From Bifidobacterium callimiconis (GTDB taxonomy: Bacteria > Actinomycetota > Actinomycetes > Actinomycetales > Bifidobacteriaceae), in NCBI RefSeq assembly GCF_003952005.1, contig NZ_QXGJ01000005.1, positions 1 through 64,000 on the forward strand: a DNA stretch of 64,000 bases. The letters run 5' to 3'. Both the position numbers and the translations under genes were made by a program. This document shows positions 1 to 7,821 of the stretch, piece by piece (the stretch's first letter is position 1; the number at the start of each line of letters is the position of its first letter). The notes beneath the pieces are model-generated. The model was not told where the DNA came from. It did not search any database and saw nothing but the letters and a program-made list of their open reading frames with translations.

Positions 1-105
1 CATGAGCGTTCTCCACAGACCTTGTGCACTATTGGAGCGTTCCTGTTTGGTTCTGACGGTATTTGTGCGTAATGGCGTGGTCGGCTCGCGATTCACTGCG
101 ACTGG

Positions 106-185
106 AATCGCACAACTGCAAAGTAGCCGATTAAGGCCCTTGGAATTTCAACGGTCGATTTCCGCTACTTTGCAGTTGTGCGATT
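106..185. repeat. Inverted-repeat element, family A copy 1
   Basis: Two perfect 22-bp inverted arms (106-127 and 164-185, core CACAACTGCAAAGTAGC) flank a 36-base loop. The loop contains a TTGGAATTTCAACG segment that recurs in the other family A copies near 5.1 and 52.5 kb. No gene is visible from 1 to 423 apart from this element, so it lies upstream of the NUDIX gene. It could act as a cruciform, a transcribed hairpin or a protein site. Confidence 0.75.
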
Positions 186-423
186 TTGATTTTCCCTCCG
201 GGCTTCTTACCGTTTCCCACGATCCCGAAAACCGAACATCTGACGCTGATTCGTGTCGTCTTGGAGCTCTGATGCCGGCACACTCGACGAGTTTGAAGAT
301 GTGAACCGTGTCGGCGACGTCTTCGTGCCGTGCCATTGCGTTGGAGATCCAACATCCTGCATGGCCGCGCCGGGAGCCGGTATCCTGGACGTGTTGACAC
401 AAGGACGATGGACCGAGGAGCTC

Positions 424-903
424 ATGAGCGAAAACAGCGTTCAGCCGGTAACCGAATCGATGGGGGAGAACCGGAAGGAGACGTCCGCCGAGCCCAAGCC
501 GCGCAAGCAGATCCGTGTGGTGGGAGCGGCGATCGTGCGCGACGGCAAGGTGATGTGCGCACAGCGCGGCGGCGGCAAGCAGCTGAGCGGCAAGTGGGAG
601 TTCCCCGGCGGCAAGATCGAACCGCACGAGACCCCGCGCGAGGCCCTGCACCGCGAGATCGAGGAGGAGCTGCTGTGCGAGGTGGAGATCGGCGACGAGG
701 TGTGCACCGACTCCTACGACTACGACTTCGGCACCGTCACGCTCACCGTGTTCATCTGCCATCTGCTGTCCGGCGAGCCGCGCCGCACCGAACATCAGGA
801 GTTCCGCTGGCTTGACCCCGCCGACATGCCCACGCTCGACTGGGCGCCCGCGGATCACAAAGCCGTGTCGATGATCTCCGCGATGTGCTTCGAACGGCGG
901 TAA
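424..903 (+). CDS. NUDIX hydrolase (MutT-like)
   Basis: A 159-residue NUDIX pyrophosphohydrolase, the family that cleaves nucleoside diphosphates linked to another moiety, often oxidised or non-canonical NTPs. The Nudix box runs from Gly63 (GKIEPHE) through R77-E78-I79-E80-E81-E82. The usual Gly of REUXEEXGU is Leu84. I chose the ATG at 424 because a GAGGAGCTC ribosome-binding site precedes it; the open frame extends upstream but is low quality there. The gene ends 60 bp before a large PLD/helicase gene on the same strand, and the two may be co-transcribed. Substrate is unknown; (d)CTP or 8-oxo-dGTP-type substrates are plausible for this subfamily. Confidence 0.88.
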   Translation: MSENSVQPVTESMGENRKETSAEPKPRKQIRVVGAAIVRDGKVMCAQRGGGKQLSGKWEFPGGKIEPHETPREALHREIEEELLCEVEIGDEVCTDSYDYDFGTVTLTVFICHLLSGEPRRTEHQEFRWLDPADMPTLDWAPADHKAVSMISAMCFERR

Positions 904-963
904 TAGCGTTAGCCTGGTTACGTCGGTTGACGATTGTTCGGATACGTGTGACGAAGGAGTGGC

Positions 964-3900
964 ATGCAGCACGCTGACAATGCGCAACAGAATGACGAGA
1001 CGCAGAACGATGCGACGCAGACGATCATTGATGATCGTGATTCCAGCGATGAGGCCGAGCGTCGTAGAACGGAGTCCGCGGCCGACGCGACGTTGGCCGC
1101 GCTGGTCAGGACGGATGTGGACTCGGGCCTGATCGAGTCGGACGATGACGTGCCGGGAACGTACGCGCCGAAGCTGATCGTCAACCGTGCGGGGACGACC
1201 ATGAGGAACGAGCTCGGTGGGGAACTTGAGCATTGCACGGATTTCGACATGTCGGTCGCGTTCGTGACCCCGGAGTCGGTTCGGAATTTCTTGAGGGAAA
1301 GTCTACTCCGGCGTGATTCGCATGCTCCGGTTTCGGGCCATATCATCACCTCGACGAAGGGTTATTTCAACGATCCGGGCGCTTTTAAGGAGCTTCAACA
1401 TGTTCAGGAGCTTACCGGCGTGGATGTTCGGGTCTGGTTGGACTCCAATGAAATCACAGGGAAGGGAGCGAAATTCCATCCCAAAGGATATATATTCACT
1501 CATCAAACTAAAGACGATGCGGCGTATGTGAACCTGTATATCGGCAGCTCGAATCTCACCGGCGACGCGCTTTCCGGAGCGCAACGAGAGTGGAATCTCA
1601 AGGTCTCCTCGCTGCCGAAGGGCGATCTCGTCCGTCAGGTCCGCGAGGAGATCGCCCTACAGGTCAGCGAGTCCGAGCCGTTGACCGACGAGTGGCTCAA
1701 ACAATACGAAGAGGATTTCAACAAGTACTCGCCGAAGCGCAGGGAGATCCTCAAGCAGGTGGCATCGCAGGACATCCAACCGAACGCCATGCAATCCGAG
1801 GTTCTGGAGAGACTGCAGGAGATCCGCGCCAAGGGGGAGCCTCGCGCGATCGTCATCTCCGCCACTGGTACGGGCAAGACCTATCTGGCCGCGTTCGACG
1901 TCCGCCGGTTCAAACCGAAGCGCATGCTGTACATCGCCCAACAGCAGCAGATTCTTGTCAAGTCCCGGGAATCGTTCCAGCGGGTGTTGGGATGCCCGGA
2001 CGAGGAGCTCGGCCTGTTCACGGGCAACACCAAGCAGCAGGACCGCAAGTACGTGTTCTCCACCATCCAGACGCTGAGCCAACCCGATGTGCTCGCCCAG
2101 TTTGCGCCCGACGAATTCGACTACATTCTGATGGACGAGGTGCACCACGCCGGCGCGGCCACGTATCAGCGGGTCATGGACCACTTCTCGGGTGCCAAAT
2201 TCATCCTTGGCATGACCGCCACCCCGGAACGCATGGACGGCATCAACATCTTCGAAATGTTCAACTATCAGGTCGCCGGCGACATTCGTCTGCAGCGCGC
2301 GCTGGATGAGGACATGCTCTGCCCGTTCGAATATTACGGTGTGGCCGAATATCTCGGCGAGGACGGCACCTCCATCGACGTCGCGCATGGCGGCAAGACG
2401 GGCGACGATGCCGGCCAGCTGTCCTACGAGATCAAGAATCTCGCCTTTGACCACGATGATAATGGCGATGACGATGGTGATGATGATCAGGAGAACCCGG
2501 ACGCCGCGAGAATCCGGCAGCTGACCTCCGCGGATCGCGTGCGCTACATCATCGACATGATCGAGAAATACGGTCGGTACGATCAGCCGGTCACGGGCTT
2601 GGTGTTCTGCAGCCGCAACGAGGAGGCCGAGCGGCTGTCCGATATGTTCAATCAGCAAATTAACCAGCAGATGGAACGGCCATATCGCACGGCGGCCGTG
2701 ACTAGCAGCAGGTATCCGAATCCGAAGGACCGCGAGCCGCTGATCAAGCAGTTGGAAAACGGCGAACTGGACTACCTGTTCACCGTCGACATCTTCAACG
2801 AGGGTGTCGATATTCCCGCGCTGAACCAGATTATCATGCTGCGCAACACCGAATCCAGCATCGTGTTCACCCAGCAGCTGGGCCGTGGCCTGCGCAAGTT
2901 CCCGCACAAGGATTCCGTGGTCATCATCGACTTCATCGGCAACTACGCGAACAACTATCTGATTCCGGTGGCGCTGTACGGCAACACGGGCGATCGCGAC
3001 ACCGCACGCAGGAATCTGCAGCGCACATCGATCGGCCTGTCGACGATCAGCTTCGACCGCATTTCCGAAGAACGCATACTCAAGTCCCTGGATACGGCCA
3101 ACTGGACCGAAATGAAGAAGATGGCGGACCAGTATCTGCAGGTACGGTATGCGCTCGGGCGTATCCCGATGCTTGCGGACATGTATGCGCATGATCCGTC
3201 GCTGCCGCCGGTGATCGCACTCGTCAGCAAGGAGCGCCACTACCTATCCTTCGTGAGCGCGCTGGAGCGGCGCCGCCACATCGGGCACAGGGATTCCGAG
3301 AAGCTTGACTTCTATGAGCGTCTTGATCCGGTATCCGATGTCGAAAACGGCATTCTGAAGATGGCGACGGCCGTGCTGCTCCCCGGAGCGAGGCCGCACG
3401 AACTGGTGATCCTCGATGCGCTGTGCCGATTCACGGATGAGCGCATCGGCGACGAACCGGCCTCCTCGTCGTGGGCTCCTGCGGATGGCATGACGCGTGA
3501 CGAACTCGAACGGCTGATCGCCGCGCGATTCTCCGACGCCTATATGGCTCCGGAGCAAACGGAGTCGGCGCTTCACGTGCTTGACCTCTCCTACTTCGAC
3601 GCGAGCGCCAAACGATTCGGTGCCACTCCGCTGATCGAGCGCGACGGAAACGACCGGTACCGTCTGTCGGATGCCTTTGCGCGCATGCTGCGCGAAAACC
3701 GTACGTTCCGCATGTTCTTCGCGGACACGTTGCAGGTGGGGCTGTGGAACTGTGCGGATCGGTATACGCGCGCCCATGAAATCGGACGGCGATCGGATCA
3801 TGGCTTCCTGTATCAGGAGAAATACTCGCTTGCGGAGATCATGCGCATGCTCGGCTGGCAGCGGGAGCGCAACGGACAGATGGTCGGTGGATATCTGCTT

Positions 3901-4347
3901 GATGCGCAGACCAACACCATGCCCATCTTCGTGAAGTATGCGGCCAGCCAGTACGAGGATGAATTCCGCAATCCGCAGGAGATGCTGTGGTATAGCAAGA
4001 ACCGGCGCTCGCTGGACTCTCCGGAGTTCAGGTGGCTGCTTTCCGGGCGGGGCGCTGTGCCGAATGCGGAACGGAGTGATGGCCATGACGGCGATGATTG
4101 GGATCGTTCCCACTTCGTTCCGCTGTTCATCATGCGCCGCGAAGAGGCCGACGATATCCGCACGAAGCCGTTCCGCAAGTACTACTACGTGGGACACGTC
4201 TCCGCGGTGGAGAATGCCCGGACCATGGAGAAGCTTGATACGAACGGTGAGAAGACCAACGTCGTGCGGTCCATACTGCGTCTGAACCGGCCGATTGATC
4301 CCGAGCTGTATCGTCACATCACCGGTGCCCGTCCGGGGGAGGAGTGA
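964..4347 (+). CDS. PLD-nuclease/superfamily 2 helicase, DUF3427 type
   Basis: An 1127-residue multidomain protein. An N-terminal phospholipase D-like nuclease domain carries H172-x-K174 and a GSSN motif ending at N197. Next comes an SF2 helicase: Walker A ATGTGKT (300-306), Walker B DEVHH (391-395), motif III TAT (418-420) and motif VI QQLGRGLR (637-644). The long C-terminal part resembles the DUF3427 family. The start has a GAAGGAG site 5 bases upstream. An Asp-rich stretch (nt 2449-2490) interrupts the helicase between its two RecA-like lobes. Such PLD-helicase proteins are thought to act in DNA repair or anti-phage defence; the actual role here is not known. The adjacent upstream NUDIX gene may be functionally linked. 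Confidence 0.88.
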   Translation: MQHADNAQQNDETQNDATQTIIDDRDSSDEAERRRTESAADATLAALVRTDVDSGLIESDDDVPGTYAPKLIVNRAGTTMRNELGGELEHCTDFDMSVAFVTPESVRNFLRESLLRRDSHAPVSGHIITSTKGYFNDPGAFKELQHVQELTGVDVRVWLDSNEITGKGAKFHPKGYIFTHQTKDDAAYVNLYIGSSNLTGDALSGAQREWNLKVSSLPKGDLVRQVREEIALQVSESEPLTDEWLKQYEEDFNKYSPKRREILKQVASQDIQPNAMQSEVLERLQEIRAKGEPRAIVISATGTGKTYLAAFDVRRFKPKRMLYIAQQQQILVKSRESFQRVLGCPDEELGLFTGNTKQQDRKYVFSTIQTLSQPDVLAQFAPDEFDYILMDEVHHAGAATYQRVMDHFSGAKFILGMTATPERMDGINIFEMFNYQVAGDIRLQRALDEDMLCPFEYYGVAEYLGEDGTSIDVAHGGKTGDDAGQLSYEIKNLAFDHDDNGDDDGDDDQENPDAARIRQLTSADRVRYIIDMIEKYGRYDQPVTGLVFCSRNEEAERLSDMFNQQINQQMERPYRTAAVTSSRYPNPKDREPLIKQLENGELDYLFTVDIFNEGVDIPALNQIIMLRNTESSIVFTQQLGRGLRKFPHKDSVVIIDFIGNYANNYLIPVALYGNTGDRDTARRNLQRTSIGLSTISFDRISEERILKSLDTANWTEMKKMADQYLQVRYALGRIPMLADMYAHDPSLPPVIALVSKERHYLSFVSALERRRHIGHRDSEKLDFYERLDPVSDVENGILKMATAVLLPGARPHELVILDALCRFTDERIGDEPASSSWAPADGMTRDELERLIAARFSDAYMAPEQTESALHVLDLSYFDASAKRFGATPLIERDGNDRYRLSDAFARMLRENRTFRMFFADTLQVGLWNCADRYTRAHEIGRRSDHGFLYQEKYSLAEIMRMLGWQRERNGQMVGGYLLDAQTNTMPIFVKYAASQYEDEFRNPQEMLWYSKNRRSLDSPEFRWLLSGRGAVPNAERSDGHDGDDWDRSHFVPLFIMRREEADDIRTKPFRKYYYVGHVSAVENARTMEKLDTNGEKTNVVRSILRLNRPIDPELYRHITGARPGEE

Positions 4348-4444
4348 TCCACCGCACGGAGCTGAAGACTGTCGTTGCCGCGCGTGACCGTCACCCATGC
4401 CTCCGCCTCATGTGAAGGCTACTGTTGTAGGCGGAGGCGGTGTG

Positions 4445-4915
4445 ATGACGGATATGAGTGGTGCGGCGGATACTGCCGGCGGTTCCGAGCAGCCTGAACT
4501 CCGGCCTGAGGAAGAGACTAATGCCGGCCGCAAACGCGCGAACTATTCCGCGTGGACGGCGGATATGTTGGCGCGGCTTGGCACGTCGAAGTTCCGGGCG
4601 AAGTTCGTGTTGAGCGACAAGGATAGGGCCTATGCGCGGGCGAAGGGGAAGGCCGTGATCGACCGGCATGCGCATGAGATGCTGGCCAAGCGCGTAGGCC
4701 CGGCGCATCCCTACAAGGACGGGAGGCAGACGCCGTGGCGGGGTCATCCGGTGTTCACCGCGCAGCATGCCACCGCCACCTGCTGCCGCGGGTGCATCGA
4801 GAAATGGCACCACATTCCGCAGGGGCGTGAACTCACCGACGAGGAAGTGGATCGTCTCGCCGCGCTGGTCATGGCGTGGATCGAGCGCGATCTGGTGAAC
4901 CATCCGGTTCGGTAG
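4445..4915 (+). CDS. DUF4186 family protein
   Basis: A 156-residue protein matching DUF4186 by its core: KFRAKFVLSDKD, then RGHPVFTAQHATATCCRGC and EKWHHIPQGRELT. Paired cysteines (CCRGC) and conserved histidines suggest metal binding, but no function is established. I use the ATG at 4445 behind GGCGGAGGCGG; an in-frame ATG at 4397 would add 16 residues of poor quality. The first 40 residues are variable and polar. It follows the helicase gene by about 100 bp and may share its transcript. Confidence 0.82.
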   Translation: MTDMSGAADTAGGSEQPELRPEEETNAGRKRANYSAWTADMLARLGTSKFRAKFVLSDKDRAYARAKGKAVIDRHAHEMLAKRVGPAHPYKDGRQTPWRGHPVFTAQHATATCCRGCIEKWHHIPQGRELTDEEVDRLAALVMAWIERDLVNHPVR

Positions 4916-5037
4916 GGGTCGGATACGGGGTTTCGATGATTCGTGGCGACGGAAGAAACCGTTGTGCGGATTGTGATCGCTCTTGTGAGGGAATGTGATG
5001 TGGAATTTGAGGCTCTGGCGAGGTCTTGCGGGATGAC

Positions 5038-5137
5038 GGTTCACAACTCGAAGATACCCAAATCCGGTGTCTGAAGAATCGTTGGAATTGCAACGTTCTT
5101 CATGGTTGTGGCCTAGGGTATCTTCGATTTGTGCACC
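5038..5137. repeat. Inverted-repeat element, family A copy 2
   Basis: Two 22-bp arms (5038-5059 and 5116-5137) are complementary with two mismatches; both contain the shared core CGAAGATACCC or its complement. Between them lies CGTTGGAATTGCAACG (5080-5095), the loop motif of this family. The element occupies most of the otherwise gene-free stretch 4916-5271, between the DUF4186 gene and the Pro-rich membrane protein. Confidence 0.75.
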
Positions 5138-5271
5138 GGCGCGAGCAAACACCTCGATATCCGTGGTAACAAAAGCGCTCGCAACCCATCACAAACGCAC
5201 AGAAGCACATCATGGGACGTGCTTTCTTGGCGGAAGGCGCCATTGACACCGCCGGGGACTAGGCTGGGATC

Positions 5272-6837
5272 ATGACGAATTCTGAGAACGAGCCGCAGAT
5301 CGCCGGCGTGGGGGAACAGCCGAACGATGTAGGAACGCGGCCCGATGCTATGAGCGACGGTACTGCGAGCAATGACGCGCAGCCAGCCGTGAACGAGAAT
5401 GTCTCTGTGAACGGTGGCGACCCGTCGGAGTCGGGCGAGCATGAACGCTTCGCCCAGGAGGACTGGTTCGATCACGCACTGTCGTCACCGCGCGCGGAGT
5501 GGGGGAACGGCACGGCGTCCGCGAGCGCCGGCGATGGCGCGGATTTCAGCAATGCGAACAATGCCGGCAACGCGGCCGGTACGGGCGGATACGGCGCAAA
5601 TGGGTATGGTGCAGGTGAGTCGCCCTCCTCCGCCCCAGGCATGGCGGTTCAGTCGGACCAGCCGGATCATTCGACGCAGCCGACTCAGGGGTTGCCTCTT
5701 CAGTCTGATTCTCCGTCATCGGCCGTTCCCGTGGCGGATTTCCCGGCGTATTCCTCCGATCCGCAGCAGGGGGCATCGGCTTCGGAACCGTTACAGCGCT
5801 CGGACTCGCGTGCCTATCCGGGATATGCTCCCACCGCTCAGCCCTCTGCTCAGCCGGCCGCACAGCCGGCCACGCCGCCGTCCCCGGCGTTTCAGCCGAC
5901 TCCCACGCCCTCTCCATCCTCTCCGAACGACGTACAGCAGGCCGGATTCTACGATCGCAAGGGCAATCTGATCATGCCCGACAATCCGGCTTCCGCCGTT
6001 CCCATGTATTCTCCGACTCCTTCGGCCGTTTCTGGTGTGCCGGTCGCCTCTGCCGCGCCGGCCGTCCAACCGCCGGCTCAGGCCCCGTCTGCCCTGAACC
6101 CGCAGACGACCTATGGAAGCTCGTTCTATACCCCGGCTGCCTCGACGCAGAACCTGTCAAATCCCGCGGGCCAACCCCAGGCGGGTCAGCAGTTGCAGCC
6201 GTTCCAGTCCGGTTACACGCAGTCTGTGCAGTCCGCCAACCCGTATTCGTCGACGTCCACCCAGCCGGCATCGGCGGCTCAGCCTGCGCCCGCTCAGCCT
6301 CAGCCCGTCCAAACTTCCGCTCCTGCCCAGCCCGATGTACCGGCGCAGCAGTCCGCCCAGCCGCAATCTCCGCGTTCTCCCTACTCGCCGTTGCCGAATG
6401 CCGCGCCCTATGCATATACGCCGCAGTCCCCGCAGCAGCCTCCCCGTCAGCCGTATGCCACACCGCAGCCGTATGGCTCCCAGCCGTACACCGCGCCGCA
6501 GAACCGTAACCCGTACACGCCGGCTCCGTTCCCGGCCCAGCCTCCGGTTCAGGCTCCAACACCGTACGCGAATCCCTATCCCCAGCAGCAGCCCAAGAGC
6601 CACACCGGCGTCATCATCGCCGTGATCGTGGTCGCCGTGGTTGCGTTGATCGCGGCGGTCCTGTTCTTCATCGGCTCGATATTCGGTTCGATCGATTCCA
6701 TGCTGGACGGCTCGCACGGCTTCGATTCCGGCGACAGCCCATACGGCTACGACGACAATGGTTCTACGCCGGATGACAACATTCAGGCGTCGATCCGGTC
6801 CGCGTATGAGCGAATGGACGGCGTATTGAACGCGTAG
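5272..6837 (+). CDS. Pro/Gln/Ala-rich single-pass membrane protein
   Basis: A 521-residue protein with no recognised enzyme domain. Residues 1-440 are low-complexity, dominated by Pro, Gln, Ala and Ser with many PQ and QP dipeptides. One strong hydrophobic segment follows at about residues 446-472 (IIAVIVVAVVALIAAVLFFI), then about 48 polar residues ending SIRSAYERMDGVLNA. This suggests a disordered N-terminal region, a single transmembrane anchor and a short C-terminal domain. The ATG at 5272 has a GGGA just upstream. Similar Pro-rich regions occur in actinobacterial envelope and cell-division proteins, but I do not recognise this one. Confidence 0.75.
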   Translation: MTNSENEPQIAGVGEQPNDVGTRPDAMSDGTASNDAQPAVNENVSVNGGDPSESGEHERFAQEDWFDHALSSPRAEWGNGTASASAGDGADFSNANNAGNAAGTGGYGANGYGAGESPSSAPGMAVQSDQPDHSTQPTQGLPLQSDSPSSAVPVADFPAYSSDPQQGASASEPLQRSDSRAYPGYAPTAQPSAQPAAQPATPPSPAFQPTPTPSPSSPNDVQQAGFYDRKGNLIMPDNPASAVPMYSPTPSAVSGVPVASAAPAVQPPAQAPSALNPQTTYGSSFYTPAASTQNLSNPAGQPQAGQQLQPFQSGYTQSVQSANPYSSTSTQPASAAQPAPAQPQPVQTSAPAQPDVPAQQSAQPQSPRSPYSPLPNAAPYAYTPQSPQQPPRQPYATPQPYGSQPYTAPQNRNPYTPAPFPAQPPVQAPTPYANPYPQQQPKSHTGVIIAVIVVAVVALIAAVLFFIGSIFGSIDSMLDGSHGFDSGDSPYGYDDNGSTPDDNIQASIRSAYERMDGVLNA

Positions 6838-6846
6838 GGCTGGGTG

Positions 6847-6907
6847 TGGTCCCTCCCTCAGTCCGACTGCGTCGGCCAGCTCCCTCCCTCGGAGGGAGCA
6901 CGAAGGG
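6847..6907. repeat. GC-rich hairpin repeat, family D
   Basis: Contains CCCTCCCTCAGTCCGACTGC, a CGACTGCGTCGG hairpin and CTCCCTCCCTCGGAGGGAG. It is one member of a family found at about 14 loci in this window. It sits between the convergent ends of the Pro-rich gene and the TetR gene, where it could serve as a bidirectional 3' structure. Confidence 0.8.
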
Positions 6908-6995
6908 GTGCGGCTTCGGAGGACCTGCTTGGGCGCCCCCTTGTATAGCGCATCACCATCGAGCGCGTACGAATCGTGAGATTGGACGCTGAATC

Positions 6996-7110
6996 CGTCT
7001 CACAGTGCGAGATCATCCGCTCTTTACAGCGTCAAATGGACGTTTTGACGCCGATTTTCGTCCATTTGGCGCTGTAAAAAGCGGAATTCGGGTATTTGGT
7101 GCCCCGAATC
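6996..7110 (+). repeat. Structured repeat element, family B copy 1
   Basis: A 24-bp imperfect hairpin (7019-7042 with 7059-7082, loop 16) is followed by a GGAATTCGGGTATTTGG tail and preceded by a GTGCGAGATCATC segment. Copies exist near 29.7 kb and, inverted, near 49.2 kb. Here the stem has ACAGC paired with GCTGT where the others have GGGGC paired with GCCCC, so pairing is kept despite sequence change. It lies at the 3' end of the TetR gene. Confidence 0.8.
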
Positions 7111-7147
7111 GCCTGAGTGGCAGCCCCGATCGCCCGCGCGCCCGCTC

Positions 7148-7714
7148 CTACGCCACGATCGTGGGCCAGAGCAGATTCGTCATACGCGCCGGCCATCCGT
7201 CATCGATCGCACCGGCGAGCGCCTCGCATGCGATCATCGACCCAAGAATCGTGCCGAACAGGAACTTCGCGTCAATGCCCGACCGGAACAGTCCGGCCTG
7301 CACGCCCCGGTCGAAGAACGATTCGAGCGTCTGCTCCTCCGGTGCGATCGCCTGCTTCACGAGCGGCTGGAAGAACGCCTCCTCCGACGAGAGGATGATG
7401 CCCACGGCCTTCACGCCGATGCCGCTGACGAACCGCTCCACCATCTTGCGCATCATGAGTTCCAGATTGTCGCGCGTGGGCTCCAGATCGGCCAGTTCGG
7501 GCGACGACGACACCTCCAGCGTGCTCATCTTGCTGAGCAGGTCGGAGGTGTTCTCGTAACGGCGGTAGATCGTGGTCTTGGCCACGCCGCTGCGTCGCGC
7601 GATCTCCTCGATCGAGATGCCTCCGATGCCCTTGGTCATGGCGATCTCGAGCGTCGCCTGCATGATCTTGCGATCGGTTTCCTTCCGCGTCTTCTCTCCG
7701 CGTTGCGATGTCAT
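7148..7714 (-). CDS. TetR-family transcriptional regulator
   Basis: A 188-residue repressor-type protein. The N-terminal helix-turn-helix is clear: ISIEEIARRSGVAKTTIYRR (about residues 33-52). The C-terminal ligand-binding half is variable, as usual for TetR proteins. I start at the ATG at 7714 because an AAGGAG site lies six bases upstream; the longer open frame begins inside that site. It is the last gene of a minus-strand cluster with two Pip-like membrane proteins and probably controls them in response to a small molecule. The gap to the upstream gene is 107 bp, so it may also have its own promoter. Confidence 0.92.
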   Translation of the reverse strand: MTSQRGEKTRKETDRKIMQATLEIAMTKGIGGISIEEIARRSGVAKTTIYRRYENTSDLLSKMSTLEVSSSPELADLEPTRDNLELMMRKMVERFVSGIGVKAVGIILSSEEAFFQPLVKQAIAPEEQTLESFFDRGVQAGLFRSGIDAKFLFGTILGSMIACEALAGAIDDGWPARMTNLLWPTIVA

Positions 7715-7821
7715 CGTGTCCTCCTTATCCACACTCGCAACTCCCGATTCCGTTTATTCGTTCGATGAACTATCAACCTGGCGCCGCCGACGGCCTGGCG
7801 CCGCCAACGACCTGACGTCGC

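Noticed and set aside
1657..3240. Long antisense open frame within the helicase gene
   Set aside because: It mirrors a well-supported gene; such frames are common in high-GC DNA and it has no recognisable motif or ribosome-binding site.
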